Shown here piece by piece: positions 23,519-31,420 of a stretch of 64,000 nucleotides of DNA. This DNA comes from an uncultured Fluviicola sp. Lineage in GTDB: Bacteria > Bacteroidota > Bacteroidia > Flavobacteriales_D > Crocinitomicaceae. The stretch covers positions 1 through 64,000 of the forward strand of contig NZ_CABHOL010000015.1 of assembly GCF_902168135.1 (NCBI RefSeq), read 5' to 3'. Each line of letters starts with the position of its first letter. Position 1 is the stretch's first letter. The notes under the pieces are model-generated. The model saw only the letters and a program-made list of their open reading frames with translations, was not told the origin of the DNA and did not search any database. The translations under genes and the position numbers were made by a program.

Positions 23519-25093
23519 CTACTCCGGGAAATAAACACTTTGTCCTGTTTCCTGTTCCAGCCGGAATTTTTCCCGGATGACTTCCTGAACGGTTCTTTTT
23601 TCGATCTTACATTCCAGCCAGGAGATAATATCCAGGTACAGGAATGGTCGTTTTTCGTAAGGAAGTTTGGATAATTTTACCAGTTTTCCATGCAAAATAC
23701 GGAACGCACGCATCAGAGACCGGTCATCTGCAAACGGAAGCTGACGCAGGAAATTCAGGATTTCTTGCTGCACACCATGCAAATCTCCCATGTTCCGGAG
23801 GAAACGGTAAACGGATTTAATCTGGTAATCCAACAAATGATCATCCGTTCCCAACTCAAAATGCGCAATCAGGTTCAAAATACGTGCGAAAGCCTGGATA
23901 TCTTCCCGCAGGGAAACATCTTTCAGCTGAATAATGCGGTTCAGGTATTTAATCGCCATCCGGTTGTCTCCGTTCCCGAAATACAAACAAGCTACTTTAT
24001 AGTAAAGGATCATGATCCGATGGTTATCCAACCGATCTTCGTGATCGGAAATAAACTGCTCCACTTTCGGAACGATCTCAATTCCCTCGGAAAAGGTTCC
24101 GCACAGATAGTAATAATTGATCTTTGCCGTGAGCCAGTACATGCGGTGCAGTAAGGCAATATTCTCGTTCTCCCGCTCTCCCAGGTCGGCACTTTCCAAT
24201 TTCTCGATGGATTCCAGCAGACGCTTGTGGTTTCTCAGGTTAAACAATGCATTTTGAAGGTTGTAAAGTCCTTTCAGGTACATCTCCCGATAGTGGTCCT
24301 TTACATGCTCGTTGTCCTCAAACAATTTTACCCACAAACTTGCATACTTGAAGCACATCAGGAATTCCTGGGTCATATAATGGTACCAAACGTAGGCATT
24401 GTATAAGTGCATTTTTTCTTCGAAGCTCAGTTCTGCCATACTGTACTCGGGCAGACGCTTGGCAAAGAATTCTTTAACAAAACGGTAATCTTTCTCATCG
24501 CGTACGAATCCTACTTTTACGTTCAGTGCATATAACTGTAAAGACAGATTTGAAAACTGGATGCTTCCCTGAACGTGTTTGCTCAGTTCCCTGCTTTCTG
24601 CCGTTAATTCATCCGCGCGGGAAGAAACACTTCGCGTAATATGCTGTGATTCTATAAATTTCTCAAAATCCAGGATTTCCAGGTGAAGGACTGTTGACTG
24701 TATCTTGATTGCATGCTGCTTGGCTTTCTCCAATAATTTCAGGGCCTGGTTATAAAATCCTTTTTCATACAGGATCAAAGCGTGATCCATGGACTCCCTG
24801 ATCTCAATCGTAGGCAAATGCGGTGCATGCTGAAGCCTCAAACTGGTAAGCAGCTGCTTGTATAAATGGGCTTTAATGTTTGAAAGCTGGCTTTTTTTGA
24901 TCCCGCTGATTTTGGAAATAGCCAACTCATCGGAGTAATTCTCGGTTTTATCAATAAAATCAAACAACTGCAAATACTTGATTTCTTCCTGGGAGGAAGA
25001 ATTCCGATTTGCGTAAAGCTTAAAGCTCCGCTTTTCTGCCTTCGATAGGGAAGCAATCAAACGAACTAAACTATCTGTTGATCCTGTGGACAT
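23519..25093 (-). CDS. alpha-helical repeat (TPR-like) cytoplasmic protein, function unknown
   Basis: This 524-residue protein has no signal peptide and is almost wholly helical. It opens with STDSLVRLIASLSKAEKRSFKLYA, a phrase I associate with long Flavobacteriales proteins of unknown role. Helix pairs with TPR character follow (ALILYEKGFYNQALKLLEKAKQHA; VACLYFGNGDNRMAIKYLNRIIQL). It ends in IISWLECKIEKRTVQEVIREKF. The arrays suggest a scaffold or protein-binding role. It stands alone, with 161 nt before the bcp promoter region and 260 nt of non-coding sequence on its other side. I cannot assign a process. Confidence 0.65.
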   Translation of the reverse strand: MSTGSTDSLVRLIASLSKAEKRSFKLYANRNSSSQEEIKYLQLFDFIDKTENYSDELAISKISGIKKSQLSNIKAHLYKQLLTSLRLQHAPHLPTIEIRESMDHALILYEKGFYNQALKLLEKAKQHAIKIQSTVLHLEILDFEKFIESQHITRSVSSRADELTAESRELSKHVQGSIQFSNLSLQLYALNVKVGFVRDEKDYRFVKEFFAKRLPEYSMAELSFEEKMHLYNAYVWYHYMTQEFLMCFKYASLWVKLFEDNEHVKDHYREMYLKGLYNLQNALFNLRNHKRLLESIEKLESADLGERENENIALLHRMYWLTAKINYYYLCGTFSEGIEIVPKVEQFISDHEDRLDNHRIMILYYKVACLYFGNGDNRMAIKYLNRIIQLKDVSLREDIQAFARILNLIAHFELGTDDHLLDYQIKSVYRFLRNMGDLHGVQQEILNFLRQLPFADDRSLMRAFRILHGKLVKLSKLPYEKRPFLYLDIISWLECKIEKRTVQEVIREKFRLEQETGQSVYFPE

Positions 25094-25280
25094 TGTAATT
25101 TTTTGCTTAAAATAGTGTTTATAACTTGTTGACTTGCAACTAATTAAATCTTTTAAGTTATAGCTTGGGTATCGTAAATCTTAAAAAGATTGATTTCGGA
25201 TAATCAAGCTCATGTTTCATCTTTGTTCTGTCGAATGATTTCAACAGTCATTCTTTTAATAAAGTACTCATTTTGAGTAA

Positions 25281-25306
25281 CAGGAGTAGGGGTGCTCTTG
25301 TTTTTT
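25281..25306 (+). terminator. orphan intrinsic terminator
   Basis: The stem CAGGAG (25281-25286) with CTCTTG (25295-25300) includes one G-T pair and an 8-base loop, followed by TTTTTT. It points along the plus strand, yet the genes on both sides are on the minus strand. Confidence 0.45.
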
Positions 25307-25317
25307 CGATTAATAGC

Positions 25318-25350
25318 AAAATCCTTTGTCTTTTTGGCAGAGGATTTTTT
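25318..25350 (-). terminator. hairpin after the epimerase-family gene
   Basis: AAAATCCT (25318-25325) and AGGATTTT (25341-25348) form an 8-bp stem ending a few bases beyond the stop at 25354. T-rich ends occur on both strands, so it may work both ways. Confidence 0.5.
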
Positions 25351-25353
25351 GTT

Positions 25354-26241
25354 TTACTCAAAAATACGCTGAATTGTTGAATTAAGATTTCCATGCCTGA
25401 AAGAAAATCCTTCGGAATGAATTTTTTCGTTGGAAACTTTATTTCCATATAGCAGCATCATTGCCATTTTTCCGAATAAAATCCGGACAATAAACGCAGG
25501 AACTACAGGCAACAATCTTTTATTCAGGGTTTTAGCAATCAGTTTTGTAAGCTCTTTATTGGTGGTATTTCCGGCTGAAGCATGGTAAGCTCCCTCCAGT
25601 TTATTGGTAATTACATATTCAAAAACACGGTAAAGATCTTCGCTGTAAATCCACGGAATGGCTTGTTTACCGGAAGATAAAACGGCACCGAATCCTTTCC
25701 TGATAGGACTGGCTAATTTTTGCAATGCACCTCCGGATTCACTTAGAACAACCGCAATCCTCACTTTTGAAACCATACAGCAGGGTGAAAATCGATCTGC
25801 TGCTTTTTCCCATTCACGGGTAATGTCTGAAATGATGTCATTTCCAAAAGGATCGGATTCTTTGTAAGTCTTCTCCGGATGTTCGAATCCGTAGGCAACC
25901 GCGCCGGATGCTGAAACATACTGCTTCAACGCAGCTGAGTTCTTAAACGATTCAAATAAAAAATGGGTGGTATTGATCCGGGAATCGTATAATTCTTCGA
26001 TCCGTGATTTGGTCCATCGTTTTGCCGCCAGTTCTGCCCCGCACAAGTTGATCAGGATGCTTGTTCCGGCAACTGCCGAATGATCTATTTTCCCAGACTC
26101 CGGATCCCAATTCAGGAAGAAACGTTCCGGATCTGACGGTTTTCGCGAAAGGACCCAAACTTCATGTCCTGCTTTTCTTAAATGATTAGCCAATCCTGTT
26201 CCGATAAATCCTGAACCTCCCGCAATAACGATCTTTTCCAT
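25354..26241 (-). CDS. TIGR01777/SDR39U1-type nucleotide-sugar-epimerase-like protein
   Basis: This 295-residue Rossmann-fold protein has the NAD(P)-binding motif GGSGFIGTGL at 8-17. The TIGR01777 phrases are NLCGAELAAKRWTKSRIEELYDSRI (about 88-112), YVSASGAVAYGF and FGNDIISDITREWEKAAD. Also visible are VRIAVVLSESGGALQK, FGAVLSSGKQAIPWIYSEDL and, at the end, a DUF1731-like segment. These proteins (E. coli YfcH, human SDR39U1) belong to the atypical SDR group, and their substrates are unknown. An unrelated YfcH-linked role in cell division has been suggested but is not supported here. It is monocistronic and divergent from the lipoprotein gene at 26346. Confidence 0.88.
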   Translation of the reverse strand: MEKIVIAGGSGFIGTGLANHLRKAGHEVWVLSRKPSDPERFFLNWDPESGKIDHSAVAGTSILINLCGAELAAKRWTKSRIEELYDSRINTTHFLFESFKNSAALKQYVSASGAVAYGFEHPEKTYKESDPFGNDIISDITREWEKAADRFSPCCMVSKVRIAVVLSESGGALQKLASPIRKGFGAVLSSGKQAIPWIYSEDLYRVFEYVITNKLEGAYHASAGNTTNKELTKLIAKTLNKRLLPVVPAFIVRILFGKMAMMLLYGNKVSNEKIHSEGFSFRHGNLNSTIQRIFE

Positions 26242-26345
26242 ACCCTGAATTGTTTTCGGGACCTAATTTAAGTGAAAAAAAGGGTGACATTTGTTATAAA
26301 GCTGTTACTTTTACATGTCACGTCATTTTGAATGAAACAAACGCT

Positions 26346-27137
26346 ATGAAAAAGTATATTTTCCCTTTATTGCTTGCCGGATTGGCATCTTGTGGTTCTG
26401 ATAATTCCGGAGAGGTAAACCCGAAAGAAAATAAAACCATCGTAAAGCATTTCAAAAATGAAGCTGAAATGGACCGGCAGGTGCTGGAATTGAAGAAAAT
26501 AACCGAATCTTCCGGCATGGTTGCCAACTCACTCCATTATGAAAAAGCAGACGGGCAGATGGTTGAAGTGATCGGGCATTTGGATACCGCCAATGTGCTT
26601 CAGATCCTGGAAGAACAATTTTCTGAAGGAAACGGAAAAACAAACGGTACGCGCTATTATTTCCTGAACAACGGAAAACCATTTGTGATCCAGGAATTGA
26701 TTGACCAGGTCAACGGTGAGAATGAAGCTGTTTTCATTGACCGCATTTCTTATTATGATTCGAAAGGAAAGATCATCAAGACCAAGGAACGCAGCGCTTC
26801 TTTCCAGGATGATATCAACGGAATGAAATACAAACCGGCGACGCTTCACCCGATCAGCTCACAACGGGCAATGGATGCCTTGAATTCACAAAAGGAATTT
26901 GCAACTACTTTCCAGGGATTTGTGAACCAGGATATGTTCAGCTACATCATTTTAGGAGCTGATGACCCGAATGGGTTCACCACAGCTTTGAGATTGGATT
27001 ACAAAGATCAATTGGTAAATATTCTCGCGTCAGACCCGGAAAAATACATGGGTGCACACGTAAAGGTAAACTTTGAGGTTCACAACGACAGAGGTTTTGA
27101 ATTCCAGGTTTACGCGGGCGGAAAATTTGTAGATTGA
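26346..27137 (+). CDS. lipoprotein of unknown function
   Basis: This 263-residue lipoprotein starts at 26346 because MKKYIFPLLLAGLASC is a compact signal with its lipobox at Cys16. The in-frame ATG 96 bases earlier would prepend an unlikely tail. Past a short acidic linker, the mature part mixes helices (NEAEMDRQVLELKKITESSG) and beta strands (TRYYFLNNGKPFVIQELIDQVNG; VKVNFEVHNDRGFEFQVYAGG). I do not recognise a domain. It has no operon partner. Just past its stop is the 40-bp perfect palindrome at 27151, which would serve as the terminator between it and the convergent isomerase gene. Confidence 0.7.
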   Translation: MKKYIFPLLLAGLASCGSDNSGEVNPKENKTIVKHFKNEAEMDRQVLELKKITESSGMVANSLHYEKADGQMVEVIGHLDTANVLQILEEQFSEGNGKTNGTRYYFLNNGKPFVIQELIDQVNGENEAVFIDRISYYDSKGKIIKTKERSASFQDDINGMKYKPATLHPISSQRAMDALNSQKEFATTFQGFVNQDMFSYIILGADDPNGFTTALRLDYKDQLVNILASDPEKYMGAHVKVNFEVHNDRGFEFQVYAGGKFVD

Positions 27138-27150
27138 TTCTATATGTGTA

Positions 27151-27190
27151 AAAATAGTAGGGGCGGAAAATTTTCCGCCCCTACTATTTT
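27151..27190. repeat. 40-bp perfect palindrome, family GTAGGGGC (copy B)
   Basis: AAAATAGTAGGGGCGGAAAA (27151-27170) is followed by its exact reverse complement (27171-27190) with no loop bases. It lies between convergent stops at 27137 and 27195. The inner GGGGCGG/CCGCCCC part matches copy A in the outer bases but not in the centre. A-T-rich ends on both strands would let it end transcription both ways. Confidence 0.92.
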
Positions 27191-27194
27191 ATAT

Positions 27195-28181
27195 CTATTT
27201 GATTTTTCCCAATTCTTCCTTTAAATAATCGATGATCTCGATTTCGATCGGGTCTCCGTGCTTCAAGTCTGAAAGGTAAAGCGAAATCCAGTCGATCAAA
27301 TGGATCAGGTAAATGCTTTTCTCAACCGGCGTTGAACCTTTCGCGGAAATTACCACTACTTTATCTGTTTTCGATTTCGTCCGTTCAATAGAAATATCGA
27401 AGCGTTTTTGGTTGCGCATAGACAAATCACCCGTCTGGATAAACAAGCACGCATAGCGGTTATCCCCTCCACCCCATCCAACAAGTTCGTTGTGGTTCAT
27501 TTCAGGAATAACATGTTGCCAGCACAATTCTTTTGAATTCTCATTGAACTGCTGTTTTGCACGGATCGTAATACCTTCATAATTCGCACCGGCATAAACA
27601 GCGATCGTTCTTTTCTGTAGTTCATGGGCTGCACGCATCGCTTCCGATTTAATGTGCGCCGATTCCGAATCAATTAAAAGCTTTCCGTTCGAAATTTCAT
27701 CCAGGATCGCCGCATGTGCATATCCCAGCTGCATGAAGATGTTACTTAATTGTACCAAAGAGAAAGCCAACGCTGTTCTTGGCGGATTTCCACCCGGAAC
27801 GATTACATATTGGTAATGATTGGATTTGCAGAATTCAGCCAGTGCTCCTCCGGAACAAATCCCGATGATAGTTGATCCTTTTGCCTTTGCATCTTCCAAA
27901 GCAAAAAGGGTTTCTTCCGTATTCCCGGAGTAGGAAGACCCTATTACCAAACTGTGTTTATCAACAAAAGCCGGTAGGGTGTAATCCTGCACAGACATTA
28001 CAGGAACCGAACAGGTATTTTGGGCCCATTGAGCAACGATTCTTCCACCAATTCCGGATCCTCCCATGCCGCAAATGACAATATTCCGGATATCCTGGTT
28101 TGGTTTTGCAAAAGTTACTCCTGCAGCGATTTTAAGTGCTTCGCTGATGTTGGACGAAAATTCCTGAATGAGTTTTTCCAT
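27195..28181 (-). CDS. bifunctional phosphoglucose/phosphomannose isomerase
   Basis: This 328-residue SIS-domain enzyme interconverts glucose-6-phosphate or mannose-6-phosphate with fructose-6-phosphate. The start at 28181 gives MEKLIQEFSSNISEALKIAA; the longer frame upstream is basic and unlike the family. Visible motifs are IVICGMGGSGIGGRIVAQ (34-51), LVIGSSYSGNTEETLFAL, IIGICSGGAL, and the late PEMNHNELVGWG, with the Glu/His pair used in catalysis in this family. The C-terminal part ends with the dimer helix LSDLKHGDPIEIEIIDYLKEEL. This archaeal-type enzyme often replaces or complements classic PGI in Bacteroidota. It is monocistronic. Confidence 0.9.
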   Translation of the reverse strand: MEKLIQEFSSNISEALKIAAGVTFAKPNQDIRNIVICGMGGSGIGGRIVAQWAQNTCSVPVMSVQDYTLPAFVDKHSLVIGSSYSGNTEETLFALEDAKAKGSTIIGICSGGALAEFCKSNHYQYVIVPGGNPPRTALAFSLVQLSNIFMQLGYAHAAILDEISNGKLLIDSESAHIKSEAMRAAHELQKRTIAVYAGANYEGITIRAKQQFNENSKELCWQHVIPEMNHNELVGWGGGDNRYACLFIQTGDLSMRNQKRFDISIERTKSKTDKVVVISAKGSTPVEKSIYLIHLIDWISLYLSDLKHGDPIEIEIIDYLKEELGKIK

Positions 28182-28307
28182 AGTTCTCTTTGAAGTTTGT
28201 AAATATAGTAAGGCTTTTTTGAACTGGAGAAATTTTTTGGACTCAGAAAACATTCTTAAACCTTTGTTCCTGGTAATTTAATGTACTTTTACCGAAAAAA
28301 GGAAAAC

Positions 28308-28820
28308 ATGAAGCCAAGACTTGCATCGGAAACCCTGGCTATTACTACAAAAGTTGTTTTGCCGAATGATACCAATACACTGGGGAATTTATTCGGAGGT
28401 CAATTGCTGGCCTGGATGGATGAAATAGCGAGTGTTTCTGCGCACAGACATTGCCGCAGAGTGGTTGTTACTGCAAACGTGAACAATGTAAGTTTCAATT
28501 CTCCGATCAATCATGCATCCATTGTGACCCTGGAGGCAAAAGTGTCACGCGCATTCAATTCTTCCATGGAGATCTTTGTAGATGTTTTTGTGGAAGACAA
28601 CATCACGGGCAAACGCAGTAAGTCGAATGAAGCGATTTACACCTTTGTGGCGGTTGACCAGCATGGAGGTCCAATCCAGGTTCCCGAACTGGTTCCTGAA
28701 ACGGAAGAGGAAATCGAACGTTTTGAAGGAGCATTGCGAAGAAGGCAGCTGGCTTTGATTCTGGCAAAGAAAATGACTCCGAAGGACGCTACGGAACTGC
28801 GAAAATTGTTTCTGGATTAA
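28308..28820 (+). CDS. hotdog-fold acyl-CoA thioesterase
   Basis: This 170-residue protein starts at 28308 (MKPRLASETL), with an AAAGGAAAA run a few bases before it. It carries the acyl-CoA thioesterase hotdog core VLPNDTNTLGNLFGGQLLAWMDEIASVSAHRHC, where the Asn and Asp/Glu residues are the usual catalytic candidates. VTLEAKVSRAFNSSMEIFVDVFVED and a C-terminal RRRQLALILAKKM follow. This is the YciA/BFIT-like class that hydrolyses fatty acyl-CoA, and chain-length preference cannot be told. It is divergent from the isomerase gene, and convergent with the glycosyltransferase across a hairpin-rich gap. Confidence 0.88.
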   Translation: MKPRLASETLAITTKVVLPNDTNTLGNLFGGQLLAWMDEIASVSAHRHCRRVVVTANVNNVSFNSPINHASIVTLEAKVSRAFNSSMEIFVDVFVEDNITGKRSKSNEAIYTFVAVDQHGGPIQVPELVPETEEEIERFEGALRRRQLALILAKKMTPKDATELRKLFLD

Positions 28821-28824
28821 AAAC

Positions 28825-28880
28825 AATTGAAAAGGATTCCATAAATCTTTTATTCAATTGGGAGTCCAAACTTTTCAATT
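28825..28880. terminator. inverted repeat between convergent genes
   Basis: AATTGAAAAG (28825-28834) pairs with CTTTTCAATT (28871-28880), and the adjoining GGATTCC pairs with GGAGTCC (28861-28867) apart from one wobble. It begins five bases past the thioesterase stop and probably ends transcription from both sides. More TTTTCAATT words follow before the opposite stop at 28897. Confidence 0.6.
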
Positions 28881-28896
28881 TTTACATTGTCAATTT

Positions 28897-29874
28897 TCAA
28901 TTATTTAGTTCTGTTCTAATCACTTCCGGGTTTTGCAGGTTCATGCAGTTGAAGTGTTTTTTCGGACATTCTTTATAACCGATTTTCGAACACGGTCTGC
29001 AGCTCAGGCCTTCCACTTCATGGATCGTATACAAGGATTTGTTCTGCGGAGCATAGGTATACATACCAAAATCGGGAACGGTATTCCCCCAAACGCTTAC
29101 GATCGGTGTTTCGAAACAACTTGCAATGTGCATTAGTCCGGTATCTCCGGTGAGTAATTTTGCGCAGTGTTTGGTCATAAAAGCCGATTGGCGCAGGGTT
29201 AGTTTCCCGCAAAGGTCTACCGCTCGCTGGTTCGGAAGTTGTTCGATCAATGCAGCAGCACGCTCAGAATCCATGGGTCCGCCCAATAAAACAACCGGCA
29301 TTTGAACTCCCTGAAGAATTTTTGCCATCAACGGAACGGGCATCTGCTTGGTAGCGAATTGTGCACCCATTGCCACGGCTATGAATTTCTTTGAAGCAAG
29401 TGCAATGGATTCCAGTGAAACAATATCCGCATCCGCCAGGAAGAAATCGCAGGGTTTGCGATCGTTTTTTACTCCAAGTTCCTTAACCGCTTCGAAATAA
29501 CGGTCTACCACATGAACTTTGGGCATGCGGTTGATCTTGAAGGTAGTTAAGAGCAATTTGGAGAAATTCTTCTTAGGAAAGGCTGCCGACCTCACTTTTA
29601 AAGCGCGTTTCAGACGCAGCGTCCGTATATTGTTGTGCAGGTCGACCACGAAATCGTAGTGCTCATTCTTCAGAAGATCCACCACCTCATCCACCGATTT
29701 TTCAATAGTAATGATTCGGTCGATGTAGGGATTTTGGTCCAATACGGATTGGAACGCTTTTTTGGTAATGAAATGGATCTCGGCATCTTTTAGTTGTTGT
29801 TTGAGGCAGCGGACAACAGGTGTGGTCAACACCACATCGCCGATGGAGCTAAAGCGGACAACGAGAATTTTCAT
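28897..29874 (-). CDS. family 9 glycosyltransferase (heptosyltransferase-like)
   Basis: This 325-residue protein starts at 29874 with MKILVVRFSSIGDVVLTTPVV, the classic GT9 opening. A longer frame to 29931 would read through the palindromic repeat at 29895 and is rejected. The C-terminal half has VVLLGGPMDSERAA, LTGDTGLMHIASCFETPIVSVWGNTVP (nucleotide-sugar binding), and a tail with six cysteines in the last 40 residues (LSCRPCSK, KECPKKHFNCMN) as in this family. GT9 enzymes add heptose or similar sugars to lipopolysaccharide core, so it likely works on surface lipid on the cytoplasmic side of the inner membrane. It follows the coiled-coil genes but is separated from them by the repeat. Confidence 0.88.
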   Translation of the reverse strand: MKILVVRFSSIGDVVLTTPVVRCLKQQLKDAEIHFITKKAFQSVLDQNPYIDRIITIEKSVDEVVDLLKNEHYDFVVDLHNNIRTLRLKRALKVRSAAFPKKNFSKLLLTTFKINRMPKVHVVDRYFEAVKELGVKNDRKPCDFFLADADIVSLESIALASKKFIAVAMGAQFATKQMPVPLMAKILQGVQMPVVLLGGPMDSERAAALIEQLPNQRAVDLCGKLTLRQSAFMTKHCAKLLTGDTGLMHIASCFETPIVSVWGNTVPDFGMYTYAPQNKSLYTIHEVEGLSCRPCSKIGYKECPKKHFNCMNLQNPEVIRTELNN

Positions 29875-29894
29875 GGGGATAAAGGTATAAAAAA

Positions 29895-29926
29895 AGGTAG
29901 GGACACCATGCATTACGTCCCTACCT
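29895..29926. repeat. palindromic element, family GTAGGGAC (copy E)
   Basis: AGGTAGGGAC (29895-29904) pairs exactly with GTCCCTACCT (29917-29926) around a 12-base centre containing ATGCAT. It lies directly upstream of the glycosyltransferase start and just past the stop of the coiled-coil gene at 29943. A degenerate relative with the same CATGC...ACGTCCCTA core is at 43750-43772. Confidence 0.8.
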
Positions 29927-29942
29927 AACAAATAATCCCGAA

Positions 29943-30602
29943 TTACTTAATCTTCTTCAACAACTCCTGGGTTTCTCCAAGCTTGGTAGTTTGAGCACCG
30001 ATCTCTTCTTCTTTCTTTTTGGAAGCAGCTTCGTTGTCTTTGATATTCTGCTCCGCTTCAGCGATTTTCTTTTTGTAGTTCTCGATATCCTTTTTGGAAT
30101 CTTCGATCTCTTTCAGCATGTCTTCCTTTTCACCGGTCAGTTTTTTCAGAATTTTCGTTTCTGCCTCAATCATTCCGTTGACACTTTCTTTAGAAGCATT
30201 CTGACCGAATTTCTTCGCGCGGCTTTCGATCGTTCTGTGCTGGTCTTTGTGGTCGCCCTGGTTCATATAGCTCCCACCCAAATCAACTGCAAAAGCAACT
30301 TTGATCTCCGAACCGCTTTCAATGATTTTCGCGTATCCGTCGAAATACTTGTCGCCCATCTCTTTCATTTTGGCTTCTTTCGCCGTGTATTCACCTTTCG
30401 AACTGTTATATTTTCCACCCCAGTCCTTCATTTCAGACTTCAGTTCTTTTTCAATAATGTCTTTATTCCCATATGGAATACTTACAACAATTGCGTCAAA
30501 GGATCCGTGAGAAAAACTCACTTTGTCATTCGATGTTTTTACTTCTTGTCCGATTGCCCAGGTAGTGCACAAAGCGGCAACGAAAAGTGTTACTTGTTTC
30601 AT
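29943..30602 (-). CDS. exported protein with C-terminal coiled coil, paralogue 1
   Basis: This 219-residue protein has the signal peptide MKQVTLFVAALCTTWAIGQ, a globular part (about 25-130) with GSFDAIVVSIPYGNKDIIEKELKSEMKDWGG and YFDGYAKIIESGSEIKVAFAVDLGG, and a lysine/glutamate-rich coiled coil from about 140 to the end. It shares these phrases with the neighbouring gene at 30661 throughout, so the two arose by tandem duplication. I know no named domain for the globular part. The mature protein is probably periplasmic, and the long helix suggests it forms dimers or filaments. The 58-nt gap to the paralogue has no clear terminator, so co-transcription is likely. Confidence 0.7.
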   Translation of the reverse strand: MKQVTLFVAALCTTWAIGQEVKTSNDKVSFSHGSFDAIVVSIPYGNKDIIEKELKSEMKDWGGKYNSSKGEYTAKEAKMKEMGDKYFDGYAKIIESGSEIKVAFAVDLGGSYMNQGDHKDQHRTIESRAKKFGQNASKESVNGMIEAETKILKKLTGEKEDMLKEIEDSKKDIENYKKKIAEAEQNIKDNEAASKKKEEEIGAQTTKLGETQELLKKIK

Positions 30603-30660
30603 GATGTATTAGTTATGTGTTGTTTTATTTGATGGATAAATATACCAATCCTGCAGTTAA

Positions 30661-31326
30661 TTACTTGATTTTCTTAGCGGTTTTCTTCCGTTCATTGATT
30701 TGCAGGCTTTGAGTTTTAATCTCTTCTTGTTTTGCACTCAATTCGATCTTTTTAGTTTCAATATCTTTCTCAGCCTGCTTGATCTTTTTCTGGCAGCTTT
30801 CAATATCCCTATTCAAGCTTTCAATGCTTTTTTCAATCTTTCTCTCTTCTTTTTCCAGGGATTTCAGTACTTTTTTATCCGATTCAACATCTGCTCCGAT
30901 ACCTGCAGTTGCCGTTTTTGCTCCAAAATTTCTTGCTCTTTCACGAATCGCCTTGAATTCAATCGGATCTTCTGTGCTGCTCATATACCTTCCTCCAAGA
31001 TCAATTACAAAAGCAACTTTCGTGTCTTCCGCAGTTTCAATTATTTTAGCATACCCGTCAAAATGATTTTCTCCAAAAATTTTCATTTTTCCCTGAACCA
31101 CCTTGTATTCATCTCCGCTAATAGTCAATTTTCCTCCCCAGCTTTTCATTTCCGATTTTAACCGCTTTTCAATAATGTCGCGTTTTGCAAATGGAATAAC
31201 CGTGACAATCGCATCGTGCGATCCGGATGAAAACTGAACCACTTCATCATTCACAATGACGTCCTGAGCCCAAAAGGAGTTTGGAAAAAAGGCAACAAAT
31301 CCAATAAACAATAAAGCTAATTTCAT
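30661..31326 (-). CDS. exported protein with C-terminal coiled coil, paralogue 2
   Basis: This 221-residue protein has the signal peptide MKLALLFIGFVAFFPNSFWAQ. Its globular part matches the downstream copy: GSHDAIVTVIPFAKRDIIEKRLKSEMKSWGG and HFDGYAKIIETAEDTKVAFVIDLGG. The C-terminal coiled coil of about 85 residues ends in the same KKIK tail. The globular part is better conserved than the coiled coil, as expected if the first binds something and the second only spaces it. It is the upstream gene of the pair and diverges from holB; the 94-nt gap there holds a -7 box for holB. The role is unknown. Confidence 0.7.
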   Translation of the reverse strand: MKLALLFIGFVAFFPNSFWAQDVIVNDEVVQFSSGSHDAIVTVIPFAKRDIIEKRLKSEMKSWGGKLTISGDEYKVVQGKMKIFGENHFDGYAKIIETAEDTKVAFVIDLGGRYMSSTEDPIEFKAIRERARNFGAKTATAGIGADVESDKKVLKSLEKEERKIEKSIESLNRDIESCQKKIKQAEKDIETKKIELSAKQEEIKTQSLQINERKKTAKKIK

Positions 31327-31377
31327 AATTCTGTTTTTCTATTTACAACAAGGTAGCTACTTTACATCACTTTCCAC

Positions 31378-31385
31378 TATTTTTG
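31378..31385 (+). promoter_or_regulatory. -7 box upstream of holB
   Basis: TATTTTTG fits TAnnTTTG and stands 35 bases before the GTG start codon. No TTG at the standard distance is clear. Confidence 0.35.
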
Positions 31386-31420
31386 TCTTTAATTGTGAGT
31401 ATAAGCTTTAACTTTACGGC

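Larger units (their letters stand above)
25094..25353. other. 260-nt non-coding gap with two hairpins; candidate small RNA
   Basis: No supportable protein is seen. On the plus strand CATCTTTG (25218-25225) resembles a -7 box with one change, but the nearest TTG (25190) is 25 bases away. Then come hairpin TACTCA/TGAGTA (25265-25279) and hairpin CAGGAG/CTCTTG (25281-25300) followed by six T (25301-25306), a plus-strand terminator with no plus-strand gene before it. A second hairpin AAAATCCT/AGGATTTT (25318-25348) probably ends the minus-strand epimerase transcript. Confidence 0.35.

Noticed and set aside
28897-29931. Longer start for the family 9 glycosyltransferase at 29931
   Set aside because: It would read through a perfect palindrome, and the family opening MKILVVRF is at 29874.
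29991-31161. Long plus-strand frames (213 and 153 residues) opposite the coiled-coil paralogues
   Set aside because: Lys/Glu-rich coding on one strand yields Phe/Leu/Ser-rich open frames on the other; no start or domain supports them.
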